Shown here in pieces: positions 26,721 through 34,604 of a DNA stretch of 64,000 bases (position 1 is its first letter; the number at the start of each line of letters is the position of its first letter). The notes under the pieces are model-generated. The model saw nothing but the letters and a program-made list of their open reading frames with translations. It had not been told where the DNA came from and did no database searches. Both the position numbers and the translations under genes were made by a program. Origin of the DNA: JAADJA01 sp963749345. Its GTDB lineage: Bacteria; Bacteroidota; Bacteroidia; Bacteroidales; JAADJA01. Where the stretch lies: contig CAVVMO010000004.1 of the NCBI GenBank assembly GCA_963749345.1, positions 2,604,001-2,668,000 on the forward strand, written 5' to 3'.

Positions 26721-27527
26721 TTAATCGGAGAGCAAGGAATATTCCGAAGGCAATCGGTCGTTAAATAAGTGGTTGCGGGGAGTGATCATTTTATTTCGTG
26801 CAAGCGTTAAATCAAGTTTCGCGATCGAAACCTCTTCCTTGTCAGAAGAAGCCTTGCTTAATATTTTTCCCTCCGGATCGGAAATGATAGATTGGCCTGT
26901 GAAGGTTAATCCCCGCTCGGTACCGATACGATTGGCTGTAATGTTGAAGGTTCTATTAATCAATCCCTGCACAGGCACTGCTTGCTGAGCATAAGGAAGC
27001 ACAAGATTCGAGGGATGACAAATGACTTCGGCTCCTTTTAACGCAACTATTCGCCAGACTTCAGGAAATATCCAGTCGAAGCAAACCAGCAGCCCGATCC
27101 GGCATTTTACAATATCGAAAACAGGCAAACCAAGGTTCCCTTTTTCGAAAATATCCCATTCGTTCATAAACAGATGCATTTTCCTGTATTTTCCCAGCAA
27201 GCCTTCATTTCCAACCAGAATGGCTGAGTTAAAGAGTTTGTCGTTTTCAAGTTCATTGAAACCTGATACAATAAAAAGATTGTATTTTTTTGAAATTGAT
27301 ATCAGAAACTCAATGTACAGGCTTTTCCCCGCTTCTTCAGCAACCGATAAAGCCTGCTCCCTTGATTCGAAGTTGTATCCGGAATTGGCCAATTCGGGCA
27401 AAACAATTAAATCGGCATTCTCTGAATGGTACATGAGCTGTTCGATACGGCTCATGTTTAGATCAGGGGCGCAGAGTTGGGGTTGGAATTGCATAAACCC
27501 AGCCTTGATAATAGCAGCATTTTCCAT
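26721..27527 (-). CDS. Carbon-nitrogen hydrolase (nitrilase superfamily)
   Basis: This 268-residue protein has the nitrilase Glu-Lys-Cys triad in order: LPELANSGYNF (Glu), KYRKMHLF (Lys) and GLLVCFDWIFPEVWR (Cys). It matches amidase-type members such as omega-amidase or N-carbamoylputrescine amidase in length. The Bacteroidota polyamine pathway can use N-carbamoylputrescine amidase, but this gene is not near the polyamine operon at 60.7 kb, which has agmatinase instead, so the substrate stays open. It lies 47 bases after tsaC on the same strand, probably in one operon. Confidence 0.88.
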   Translation of the reverse strand: MENAAIIKAGFMQFQPQLCAPDLNMSRIEQLMYHSENADLIVLPELANSGYNFESREQALSVAEEAGKSLYIEFLISISKKYNLFIVSGFNELENDKLFNSAILVGNEGLLGKYRKMHLFMNEWDIFEKGNLGLPVFDIVKCRIGLLVCFDWIFPEVWRIVALKGAEVICHPSNLVLPYAQQAVPVQGLINRTFNITANRIGTERGLTFTGQSIISDPEGKILSKASSDKEEVSIAKLDLTLARNKMITPRNHLFNDRLPSEYSLLSD

Positions 27528-27574
27528 AAAATCAAAAAATTAGTAAAGACTTGATGAAACCGATGATGAAAATA

Positions 27575-28138
27575 TTAGTACCTGACAACATCAAACTCAC
27601 CGTTCATTTTAAGCCTGATGATGGTGGAGGCTTTTACTTTATTCAGCTTTCTCTGGTTTGTTTTAACTACATAATCCACTTTCTTTTTCAGTTCGGACGA
27701 TATGTCCCTGAACATTACCGGAGTTGTTTCGCCGGAGAAATTTGCTGAAGAGGAAACTATAGGTTTGCCAAAAGCTGAAATGAGGTTGCGGCAAAATTCA
27801 TCATTGACCACGCGAATAGCTATGCTGCCATCTTCAGCAATCACATTTTTAGCAAGTCTTTTAGCTTTAGGGTAAATGATGGTGGTGGGATTGTCGAAAC
27901 TTTCAAGTAAGTCCCATAAAATATCAGGAACTTCTTCGACATAATCAATAATCTTTCGGCTGTTTTCAAGAAGGATAATAAAACTGAATTCTTTAGGCCG
28001 GCTTTTTATTTGTGTTAATTTCTGAACTGCTTTTACGTTGGTTGCATCGCAGCCGATGCCCCAAATTGTATCTGTCGGGTACAATATAGTGCCACCTGCT
28101 TTTAATACTTCTACAGCTTTTTTAATATCTTCGTCCAT
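27575..28138 (-). CDS. tsaC: L-threonylcarbamoyladenylate synthase (TsaC/YrdC/Sua5 family)
   Basis: A 187-residue single-domain YrdC protein with GGTILYPTDTIWGIGCDATN, the KSRPKEFSFIILL (K-x-R-P) element and VSSSANFSGETTPVMF, all conserved in the family. It makes threonylcarbamoyl-AMP from threonine, bicarbonate and ATP for the t6A37 modification of tRNAs reading ANN codons. The short form lacks the Sua5 C-terminal domain. Its ATG lies one base after the stop of the glycosyltransferase gene, indicating cotranscription. Confidence 0.92.
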   Translation of the reverse strand: MDEDIKKAVEVLKAGGTILYPTDTIWGIGCDATNVKAVQKLTQIKSRPKEFSFIILLENSRKIIDYVEEVPDILWDLLESFDNPTTIIYPKAKRLAKNVIAEDGSIAIRVVNDEFCRNLISAFGKPIVSSSANFSGETTPVMFRDISSELKKKVDYVVKTNQRKLNKVKASTIIRLKMNGEFDVVRY

Positions 28139-28139
28139 A

Positions 28140-29129
28140 TCAATTCAATCTATTTAACAAATAATCCTTATCAATTGTTATTGCACATTTAAAATGTTTT
28201 TTCGGGCATTGATCAAATCCATGCAATCCACAAGGTCTGCAGTCAAGTTTTTCGCTTGTCTGAACAATGGCGGAATTATCAGCCAGAGGGCCAAATCCAA
28301 ATTCTGGAATAGTAGAGCAAAAAATGGCTGTAGTTGCTGCATTGACTGCCGAAGCAAGATGCATAGGAGCTGAATCATTAACAAAGTTCATTTCTGCATC
28401 CTTCATCAATGCAGCCGATTCCAGAAAACTGAGTTTGCCTGAAAGGTTAAGTGAATTGGAGTGTGCAGTAGCTTTTATAATATATTCGCAAATTGCATGA
28501 TCCTTTCCTGAACCAAGAAAATAAATACGAAAGTCCTTATTTATTTCCCTGATAAATTCAATCCATTTTTCTACAGGAAACTGTTTTGTAAACCATATTG
28601 AAGCAGGCGAAATTGTAATGTATCTGACGGTTTTATATTGTGATAATCTTGCAAAATGGTGTTGGGTAGGATATAACTTAACCGAAAATGAGCTATCGTC
28701 CGTAATATTTCTTACAAGGTTAAGGTTTCGGTCAACTTCATGCCGGCTTCCCTGCCTGATGGTATGTTTAATCCTTTTATTGAACAACAACGAAAATGGG
28801 TTTTTATCAAACCCAATTTTTAATTTAGCTCCTGAATATGCAGTCATCAGGCCGGAAGAAGCATAGCGCTGGACATTGATTACACAATCGTACTTCTGAT
28901 TTCTTATAAAAGATAATAAAACAAGTAGGTTTTTATATTTGTTTTCCGATTTATCCCAAACCAAAACATTATGGAGGAATGGATGGGATTCGAAAAGCGA
29001 TTCGTTCCCTTTTTTTACCAAAAAATCAATGGAAGCTGCTGGGAAATGAAAATGCAACTTTTCAATGATTGGAGTGGCAAGGATTACATCTCCAATTGAG
29101 GCCGTTTGTATGATCAGAAATTTGTTCAA
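28140..29129 (-). CDS. Glycosyltransferase family 9 (heptosyltransferase-like)
   Basis: This 329-residue protein opens with MNKFLIIQTASIGDVILATP, the classic ADP-heptose:LPS heptosyltransferase start. It has a GT-B donor-side motif FVNDSAPMHLASAVNAATTA. A C-terminal cysteine cluster (CRPCGLHGFDQCPKKHFKC) matches many Bacteroidota GT9 proteins. It probably adds a sugar to the lipopolysaccharide core on the inner face of the inner membrane. It sits between dapD and tsaC on the same strand, so envelope and housekeeping genes share a transcript. Confidence 0.88.
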   Translation of the reverse strand: MNKFLIIQTASIGDVILATPIIEKLHFHFPAASIDFLVKKGNESLFESHPFLHNVLVWDKSENKYKNLLVLLSFIRNQKYDCVINVQRYASSGLMTAYSGAKLKIGFDKNPFSLLFNKRIKHTIRQGSRHEVDRNLNLVRNITDDSSFSVKLYPTQHHFARLSQYKTVRYITISPASIWFTKQFPVEKWIEFIREINKDFRIYFLGSGKDHAICEYIIKATAHSNSLNLSGKLSFLESAALMKDAEMNFVNDSAPMHLASAVNAATTAIFCSTIPEFGFGPLADNSAIVQTSEKLDCRPCGLHGFDQCPKKHFKCAITIDKDYLLNRLN

Positions 29130-29196
29130 CTGTTGGTTATTTTTTCACTGCTTAGTCGCATTTTACAATTATAATTTCCTGTGTAAAATTTTTTCT

Positions 29197-30015
29197 CTAG
29201 ACCGCTACTTTAAAATCCCTTAAAGCGGCATTGAGTGAGGTTTTTAAATCTGTAGATGGTTTTCTCTCTCCAATGATCATGGCACATGGCACATTGAACT
29301 CTCCAGCCGGGAATTTTTTTGTGTATGATCCCGGGATTACAACAGAACGAGCCGGAATTTTGCCTTTGTGCTCGATAGGAGCACTTCCTGTTACATCAAT
29401 AATTTTGGTTGACATTGTCAAAACTACATTAGCTCCCAAAACAGCTTCCTTCTCAATATAAACCCCTTCAACTAAAATACACCGTGAACCTATGAAACAT
29501 CCGTCCTCAATAATGACCGGTGAAGCCTGCAATGGTTCAAGCACTCCTCCAATACCCACACCACCGCTTAAATGAACATTCTTTCCAATTTGTGCACACG
29601 ATCCAACCGTTGCCCATGTATCAACCATTGTCCCGCCATCCACATATGCGCCGATATTTATGTAGGAAGGCATAAGGACGACTCCTTTGGCAATGTAACA
29701 TCCATATCTTGCGATGGCATGCGGTACGACCCTTACACCAAGCTCAGCATAATTATTCTTAAGTGGGATCTTGTCATGAAATTCGAAAGGACCCACATGA
29801 ATCGTTTCCATTTGCTGAACAGGAAAATAAAGTATAACAGCTTTTTTAATCCATTCATTCACCTGCCATTGTCCATCATTATACTGGGCAACCCTGATCA
29901 TCCCTTTATCCAGAAGTTCAATCACTTCGCGGATTGCGCCTTTCATTATTTCATTGCTCAACAAGGACCGGTCATTCCATGCAGATTCTACCTGGTTTAT
30001 TAAATTTTCGAACAT
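29197..30015 (-). CDS. dapD: 2,3,4,5-tetrahydropyridine-2,6-dicarboxylate N-succinyltransferase
   Basis: The 272-residue length matches DapD. A left-handed beta-helix of hexapeptide repeats runs from ~100 to ~215 (GVVLMPSYINIGAYVDGGTM, VGSCAQIGKNVHLSGGVGIG, IIEDGCFIGSRCILVEGVYI). The N-terminal helical domain (FENLINQVESAWNDR) is also typical. It succinylates tetrahydrodipicolinate in the lysine and diaminopimelate pathway of the cytoplasm. It is divergent from ruvX, with matching promoter elements between the two. Confidence 0.95.
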   Translation of the reverse strand: MFENLINQVESAWNDRSLLSNEIMKGAIREVIELLDKGMIRVAQYNDGQWQVNEWIKKAVILYFPVQQMETIHVGPFEFHDKIPLKNNYAELGVRVVPHAIARYGCYIAKGVVLMPSYINIGAYVDGGTMVDTWATVGSCAQIGKNVHLSGGVGIGGVLEPLQASPVIIEDGCFIGSRCILVEGVYIEKEAVLGANVVLTMSTKIIDVTGSAPIEHKGKIPARSVVIPGSYTKKFPAGEFNVPCAMIIGERKPSTDLKTSLNAALRDFKVAV

Positions 30016-30033
30016 CCCTTTATTTTAAATATT

Positions 30034-30041
30034 CAAAATTA
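30034..30041 (-). promoter_or_regulatory. -7 promoter element for dapD
   Basis: The minus strand reads TAATTTTG, an exact TAnnTTTG, 18 bases before the dapD ATG at 30015. Confidence 0.5.
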
Positions 30042-30072
30042 GATATTTTTTCATCAAATCTAAACTTCTTTA

Positions 30073-30080
30073 TAATTTTG
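30073..30080 (+). promoter_or_regulatory. -7 promoter element for the ruvX-def-lipoprotein operon
   Basis: TAATTTTG followed by CCC, an exact TAnnTTTG, lies 46 bases before the ATG at 30127 and 32 bases from the opposing dapD element. Confidence 0.5.
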
Positions 30081-30126
30081 CCCGGTCTGAGTTAATGCCT
30101 TTTTTAAATAATGATTCACTTTTATT

Positions 30127-30552
30127 ATGGGAAGAATAATGGCGATAGATTATGGACGGAAAAGAGTTGGCCTCGCCGTAACAGATGAAAACAGGATCAT
30201 TGCAACGGCACTCGATACAGTGCATACCAGGGATATATTTACTTACCTTCATCAGTATTGCATGTTAGAAAAAGTTGATACCTTCGTCATAGGCGATCCC
30301 AGGCAAATGAACAATGAGTTATCTGAATCTGTTAAGTTTATTAAGCCATTCTTAAAAAAACTCAGGAAAGAGTTTCCGGAAATGAGCGTAGAAAGTTATG
30401 ACGAAAGGTTTACCTCTAAAATTGCAAGTCAAACAATTGCAGCAGCAGGTTTAAAAAAGAAAGACAGACAAGATAAAACAATAATTGATAAAATTAGTGC
30501 AGTTTTAATACTTCAGTCATTCATGGAGTATAAAAGATTAAAAAGTAATTAA
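30127..30552 (+). CDS. ruvX: Putative pre-16S rRNA nuclease / Holliday junction resolvase-like protein (YqgF/RuvX)
   Basis: A 141-residue YqgF-fold protein beginning MGRIMAIDYGRKRVGLAVTD, with the catalytic Asp8 in the first strand. FVIGDPRQMNNELSES and YDERFTSKIASQTI (conserved Asp/Glu) follow, and KKDRQDKTIIDKISAVLIL near the end supplies the last acidic residue. The family matures the 5' end of 16S rRNA and was earlier proposed as a junction resolvase. It is the first gene of an operon with def, 12 bases downstream. Confidence 0.93.
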   Translation: MGRIMAIDYGRKRVGLAVTDENRIIATALDTVHTRDIFTYLHQYCMLEKVDTFVIGDPRQMNNELSESVKFIKPFLKKLRKEFPEMSVESYDERFTSKIASQTIAAAGLKKKDRQDKTIIDKISAVLILQSFMEYKRLKSN

Positions 30553-30564
30553 TTTAGGATAATA

Positions 30565-31137
30565 ATGATTTTGCCCATTACAGCATATGGCCACCCAATA
30601 TTAAGAAAGGTTGCAAAAGATATTGACAAAGATTACCCGAACCTTGAACAGCTAATTGCCGATATGTATGAGACGATGCATGCTACTTCCGGTGTTGGAT
30701 TGGCGGCTCCCCAGGTAAATCTTTCGATCCGTTTATTAGTGATGGATGCTACACCTTATGCCGAGGAGGACCCCCAGGCCAGGGGATTTAAAAAAGTATT
30801 AATCAATCCTCATATAATAGAAGAAACAGGTGACGACTGGGTATTTAACGAAGGTTGTTTGAGCATTCCTGACATCAGGGAAGATGTTTCCCGAAAACCC
30901 AATATCCGCATTCAATATTACAATGAAAACTGGGAGTTTTTTGATGAACACTACACCAGCGTAATGGCAAGAATTATCCTGCATGAATATGATCACCTCG
31001 AAGGTGTTTTATTTGTCGACAGGGTCAGCAATATCCGAAAAGTGCTTTTAAAAAGGAAGTTACAGGATATATCAAAAGGTGACATAGATGTGGCTTATAA
31101 AATGATTTTCCCACTGCAAAAAAAAGGAAGAAGATAA
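30565..31137 (+). CDS. def: Peptide deformylase
   Basis: The three deformylase motifs are intact in 190 residues: GVGLAAPQV, EGCLSIPD with the Cys metal ligand, and HEYDHLEGVLFVDR with both His ligands and the catalytic Glu. It removes the formyl group from the N-terminal methionine of nascent proteins. It lies between ruvX and a lipoprotein gene, all closely spaced in one operon. Confidence 0.97.
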   Translation: MILPITAYGHPILRKVAKDIDKDYPNLEQLIADMYETMHATSGVGLAAPQVNLSIRLLVMDATPYAEEDPQARGFKKVLINPHIIEETGDDWVFNEGCLSIPDIREDVSRKPNIRIQYYNENWEFFDEHYTSVMARIILHEYDHLEGVLFVDRVSNIRKVLLKRKLQDISKGDIDVAYKMIFPLQKKGRR

Positions 31138-31162
31138 TAATTCTCAGTATAAAATAATAATT

Positions 31163-31696
31163 ATGAAAAAACTAAAGTCATTTATTTATCTCATGCTGGT
31201 ATCACTGATTGTTCTATCGTGTTCATCTCCACAGTCTGAGAAAAAAGAAACAATAAAAACCCTTGAGGCTGATCTTTTTGCTGATGAAAATAAGATGATT
31301 GACCGGGATAGGGCAGGTGAGCTGGTCACAGCGTACGTATCTTTTGCTGATGAATTTCCCAATGATAAAGATACACCGGATTATTTATTTAAAGCCGGGG
31401 ATATGTCGATGAACCTTAACATGCCTCAAAAAGCAATTCAGGTTTTTGACAGAATATTGAAAGATTATCCTGATTTTGAAAAAGCACCTCAATGCCTTTT
31501 TCTGAAAGGTTATGTTTATGAAAATGAAATCGGCGATTTGAATGCTGCAAAAAAAATATATGAAGACTTTATTGCTAAATTTCCCGATGATGAGTTCGCT
31601 GATGATGCTGCCGTATCTATTAAAAACCTGGGAAAATCGCCTGAAGAACTTATAAAAGAATTTGAAACTAAGTCGAAGGAGGAAGGGAAAATTTAG
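31163..31696 (+). CDS. TPR lipoprotein (BamD/YbgF-like arrangement)
   Basis: A 177-residue protein whose signal ends at a lipobox (SLIVLSC, Cys20), so it should be lipid-anchored. The mature part holds TPR units, e.g. DYLFKAGDMSMNLNMPQKAI, FDRILKDYPDFEKAPQCLF and NAAKKIYEDFIAKFPDDEFA. The D-F-P-N/D spacing resembles periplasmic TPR scaffolds such as YbgF or BamD, though it is shorter than BamD. Its exact role is unknown. It is the last gene of the ruvX-def operon, followed by a strong terminator. Confidence 0.8.
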   Translation: MKKLKSFIYLMLVSLIVLSCSSPQSEKKETIKTLEADLFADENKMIDRDRAGELVTAYVSFADEFPNDKDTPDYLFKAGDMSMNLNMPQKAIQVFDRILKDYPDFEKAPQCLFLKGYVYENEIGDLNAAKKIYEDFIAKFPDDEFADDAAVSIKNLGKSPEELIKEFETKSKEEGKI

Positions 31697-31826
31697 AATT
31701 GATTTTTAATTCTTTCTCCATCGGGAAAATATTATTTTAATAAATTATTTAAGAGTTATTAACAGGCGCAATAATAATTTTAATTATTGCGTTAGTTCAC
31801 CAGGATAAATTGGTAATTTTTTTCAT

Positions 31827-31864
31827 CCAAAAAGCGTCAACCCGAAAAGGTAGGCGCTTTTTGG
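31827..31864. terminator. Bidirectional terminator between the lipoprotein and zinc-ribbon genes
   Basis: CCAAAAAGCG (31827-31836) and CGCTTTTTGG (31855-31864) form a 10-bp stem with an 18-base loop. T-rich flanks exist on both strands, so it can end both converging transcripts. Confidence 0.75.
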
Positions 31865-31886
31865 TTTTTACCGGACGGATTTTTTT

Positions 31887-32303
31887 TTAATTTTCTTTTT
31901 CAAATAGTTCAATATCGCCTTGTCTGTTGATACAATCAGCGATTTTCTTTTTAAATTTCCAGCATGTCATTTGCCGCAGATGTATATTATCGGAAAGCCG
32001 GTAACTTGAAATATCAGGATTATGACAAACAAGGTAGGTGATTTTAAAAGCTTCAATTAATGGAAATTTACACTTGTGAAATATGGTATGAGCAGTTGCT
32101 GATTCTTCTGTTTTACACCTGGTACATCTGCGCGAGTATGCTTTTTTGCCCTTGCAAAAATTATTATGGCCACATTTCCGGCAATAAAACCCATCCTTCC
32201 ATTTCACATCTGCCAGGTATTCCAGGCACTTTTCTTCTGAGGAGAAGATGGTCTCAAACTGTAAATTACCGATATTTTTAAATAAAGATTGCATCAATTT
32301 CAA
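31887..32303 (-). CDS. Solitary IS1595-type transposase zinc-ribbon domain (138 aa), no DDE domain
   Basis: The protein carries the N-terminal part of IS1595-family transposases: a zinc ribbon CRKCGHNNFCKGKKAYSRRC with a second CTRCKTEESATAHTIFHKCK element, then the helix region that precedes the ISXO2-like DDE domain. The frame stops at residue 138, well before any catalytic domain, and no DDE remnant is visible downstream. It has its own candidate promoter and sits against a bidirectional terminator, so it may be an expressed, domesticated DNA-binding fragment rather than debris. No terminal inverted repeats were seen. Confidence 0.6.
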   Translation of the reverse strand: MKLMQSLFKNIGNLQFETIFSSEEKCLEYLADVKWKDGFYCRKCGHNNFCKGKKAYSRRCTRCKTEESATAHTIFHKCKFPLIEAFKITYLVCHNPDISSYRLSDNIHLRQMTCWKFKKKIADCINRQGDIELFEKEN

Positions 32304-32348
32304 TTCTTACCTAAATGACATTCTGTCAATTGGAATGAATTTTGACTG

Positions 32349-32356
32349 CAAAAATA
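32349..32356 (-). promoter_or_regulatory. -7 promoter element for the solitary zinc-ribbon gene
   Basis: The minus strand reads TATTTTTG, 45 bases before the ATG at 32303, back to back with the thioredoxin promoter. Confidence 0.45.
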
Positions 32357-32397
32357 CAAAAAGTGATGTTTAAGCGATACATTAAAAGAAATTTTTT

Positions 32398-32405
32398 TAT
32401 TTTTG
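32398..32405 (+). promoter_or_regulatory. -7 promoter element for the thioredoxin cluster
   Basis: TATTTTTG followed by CAGCG lies 39 bases upstream of the first thioredoxin ATG. It overlaps a TTG that would otherwise extend the frame, so the ATG start is preferred. Confidence 0.55.
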
Positions 32406-32444
32406 CAGCGTTTTCTGATTTCAGTAATAATTAAACAAAATTTT

Positions 32445-32897
32445 ATGATGAAACTGTTCACAGCTATAGTAGCGATATTTTTTGCTTTCAACTTGACTAT
32501 CATTGCACAGGTTGTTGATCAGGTGAAACCTGAACATCTTACTGTTGAAACCTTTAAACAAAAGATTTACAATTACGAAAAAAGCCCTGATAACTGGGTA
32601 TTTGAAGGAGACCTTCCTTGTGTTGTTGATTTTTATGCCGACTGGTGTAAGCCCTGCAAACTGATAGCGCCCATCATGGAAGAACTTGCTATTGACTATA
32701 AAGGAAAGATTAATGTTTATAAAGTCAATACCGAGCAACAACGTGAACTATCAACTTTATTCGGCATCAGGAGTATTCCTTCTGTGTTATTCATCCCTAT
32801 GAAAGGTAAGCCTCAAATGTCGACGGGTGCATTACCAAAGGAGTCATTCAAACAAGTCATTGATGAATTTCTTTTGGGTAAAAAAAAGGATGAGTAA
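32445..32897 (+). CDS. Exported thioredoxin-fold protein 1 (WCKPCK)
   Basis: The start is taken at the ATG at 32445 (150 residues), because a longer frame from a TTG at 32403 begins inside the promoter element. A signal peptide (MMKLFTAIVAIFFAFNLTII) is followed by a complete thioredoxin domain: FYADWCKPCKLIAPIMEELA with the redox CxxC, and GIRSIPSVLFIP with the cis-Pro. The active site is CKPC rather than the common CGPC. It should act as a periplasmic disulphide oxidoreductase, possibly in cytochrome c maturation or protein folding. First of three tandem paralogues. Confidence 0.88.
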   Translation: MMKLFTAIVAIFFAFNLTIIAQVVDQVKPEHLTVETFKQKIYNYEKSPDNWVFEGDLPCVVDFYADWCKPCKLIAPIMEELAIDYKGKINVYKVNTEQQRELSTLFGIRSIPSVLFIPMKGKPQMSTGALPKESFKQVIDEFLLGKKKDE

Positions 32898-32913
32898 AAT
32901 AAATAAGTAAGAT

Positions 32914-33450
32914 ATGAAAAAATTAATGTCATTTTTATTGCTGTCTTCATCGTTCGTATTTTTCTCTTGCAATCAAAATTTTGAGAGTAAAAGCATCAAC
33001 AATAATGATCAACCTGTTGCAGTAAATGATCAATTTGCACAGCAGAAAGTATCTCCAGGTGATTTAAAGCCAATTTATTTAACAACCGCCGATTTTAAAA
33101 GTAAGATTTGGGATTACGAAGCAAATCCCCAGGAGTTTATTTACCGCGGTGAGCTGCCTTGTGTGATTGACTTTTATGCTGATTGGTGCAAACCTTGTAA
33201 AATGGTTGCACCCATTATGGATGATCTTGCTGATTATTATGATGGCAAAGTGATCATTTATAAAGTGAATACCGACAAAGAGAGGGAGCTTGCTTCAGTT
33301 TTTCAGGTAAATAGTATACCGTCAATATTATTTGCACCAATGAATGGAAAACCAGCAATGCAGCCTGGTGCTCTTGCTAAGGAAGAATATATTAAAATTA
33401 TTGATGAATTTGTCCTCAAATTAAAAACAGAGAATTCAAAGAAAATATAA
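32914..33450 (+). CDS. Thioredoxin-fold lipoprotein 2 (WCKPCK)
   Basis: A 178-residue paralogue of the preceding gene with a lipoprotein signal ending FVFFSC (Cys19) and a ~45-residue low-complexity linker rich in N, Q and D. The thioredoxin domain then has FYADWCKPCKMVAPIMDDLA and VNSIPSILFAP. It should be membrane-tethered in the periplasm. The CKPC active site is shared with paralogue 1. The gap to the previous gene is 16 bases and to the next 22 bases, so the three genes form one transcript. Confidence 0.88.
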   Translation: MKKLMSFLLLSSSFVFFSCNQNFESKSINNNDQPVAVNDQFAQQKVSPGDLKPIYLTTADFKSKIWDYEANPQEFIYRGELPCVIDFYADWCKPCKMVAPIMDDLADYYDGKVIIYKVNTDKERELASVFQVNSIPSILFAPMNGKPAMQPGALAKEEYIKIIDEFVLKLKTENSKKI

Positions 33451-33472
33451 ATAAAAAACACAAATCATTAAA

Positions 33473-33841
33473 ATGGAACATTTAACAAAGCAGTCCTTCT
33501 CAGAGAAGGTATTTAATTATGAAAAAAATAAGGAATGGCAATTTGAAGGTAAGTTACCCTGTTTGATTGATTTTTATGCTGATTGGTGTGGCCCATGTAA
33601 AATGGTAGCTCCGATTTTAGAAGAATTATCAGTTGAGTACAAGGATAAGATCAATATTTATAAGGTAGATACTGAAGCTGAGCAGGAACTTGCAGCCGCC
33701 TTTGGTATAAGAAGTATCCCTTCGCTGCTTTTTTGCCCGAAAGATGGAAAACCTCAGATGGCAATGGGTGCATTGCCAAAGGATGCACTCAAGGGTGCTA
33801 TTGATGAGGTTTTATTGAACAAACCTGTTGCTGCTAATTAA
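33473..33841 (+). CDS. Cytoplasmic thioredoxin 3 (WCGPCK)
   Basis: A 122-residue thioredoxin with no signal peptide (MEHLTKQSFSEKVFNYEKNK). It has the classic WCGPCK active site, GIRSIPSLLFCP with the cis-Pro, and an extra Cys next to it. It lacks only the export signals of its two upstream paralogues; the shared motif before the domain (F..K.[FI].[ND]YE) shows common descent. It would serve cytosolic disulphide reduction with thioredoxin reductase. It is the last gene of the set, followed by a strong terminator. Confidence 0.92.
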   Translation: MEHLTKQSFSEKVFNYEKNKEWQFEGKLPCLIDFYADWCGPCKMVAPILEELSVEYKDKINIYKVDTEAEQELAAAFGIRSIPSLLFCPKDGKPQMAMGALPKDALKGAIDEVLLNKPVAAN

Positions 33842-33862
33842 TTCAGTTGGGTTATGATTGAT

Positions 33863-33890
33863 AAGGTGCACATTGTTTGCACCTTTTTTT
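33863..33890 (+). terminator. Rho-independent terminator after the thioredoxin cluster
   Basis: AAGGTGCA and TGCACCTT form a perfect 8-bp stem around CATTGTT, running into seven T residues, 22 bases after the stop. Confidence 0.9.
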
Positions 33891-33906
33891 ATGCCTGATC
33901 ATTTGC

Positions 33907-33914
33907 TATTTTTG
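33907..33914 (+). promoter_or_regulatory. -7 promoter element for the WbqC-family gene
   Basis: TATTTTTG followed by CCTG, an exact TAnnTTTG, lies 13 bases before the ATG at 33928. It supports that start over the TTG at 33877 inside the terminator. Confidence 0.5.
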
Positions 33915-33927
33915 CCTGTATAAAATT

Positions 33928-34545
33928 ATGAATGAATCTTCGTCTATATTATTTTCAACGGCATATTTGCCTCCAATTGAATATTTTGTATGGATATTGA
34001 AAGCAGATTTAATAATCATTGAGAAAGAAGAAAATTATATCAAACAAACCTATCGTAATCGCTGTGAAATTTATACTGCAAATGGAAAAATTTCATTGAC
34101 TGTCCCAGTCATTAAAACAAACGGAAATCATACAAAAATCAAGAACATAAAAATTGACTATTCCGAGAAATGGCAATTGAAACATTGGCGTGCAATAGTG
34201 TCAGCATATAATCATTCGCCTTATTTTTTATTTTATAAAGATGAGTTGGAACCATTTTATACCAGCAATTTTAAATTCTTGATTGACTTTAATACTCAAT
34301 TGCTCCAAACAATATTAAAATTATTACTGATAAACCGGAATATTATTTTCACTAATGAGTATTTAAGTCTGGTTAAACAAAACTATTTTGACCTTCGATA
34401 TAAAATAAGTCCTAAAATACCTTCACCATTTGATTCGTGCGTTTATTCCCAGGTCTTTAAGGAAAAGCATGGGTTTCAACCTAATTTAAGTATTATAGAT
34501 TTACTTTTCAATGTTGGGCATCAATCGAAAGACTATCTTACCTAA
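33928..34545 (+). CDS. WbqC-family protein
   Basis: The start at 33928 (MNESSSILFSTAYLPPIEYF, 205 residues) is chosen because the upstream in-frame TTG lies within the preceding terminator hairpin. Family features are the N-terminal TAYLPPIEYFVWILKAD, a K-Q-T-Y-R-N-R-C motif and LKHWRAIVSAYNHSPYFLFY. WbqC was named from O-antigen clusters, where a biosynthetic role is assumed, but the reaction is not established. No O-antigen genes are adjacent. valS follows 59 bases on and may be cotranscribed. Confidence 0.82.
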   Translation: MNESSSILFSTAYLPPIEYFVWILKADLIIIEKEENYIKQTYRNRCEIYTANGKISLTVPVIKTNGNHTKIKNIKIDYSEKWQLKHWRAIVSAYNHSPYFLFYKDELEPFYTSNFKFLIDFNTQLLQTILKLLLINRNIIFTNEYLSLVKQNYFDLRYKISPKIPSPFDSCVYSQVFKEKHGFQPNLSIIDLLFNVGHQSKDYLT

Positions 34546-34604
34546 ATTAAGAGTTCCTGGTTTTTTCTACTTTTACAACCTCAAATTCAAATTAGCAGAA
34601 TATA

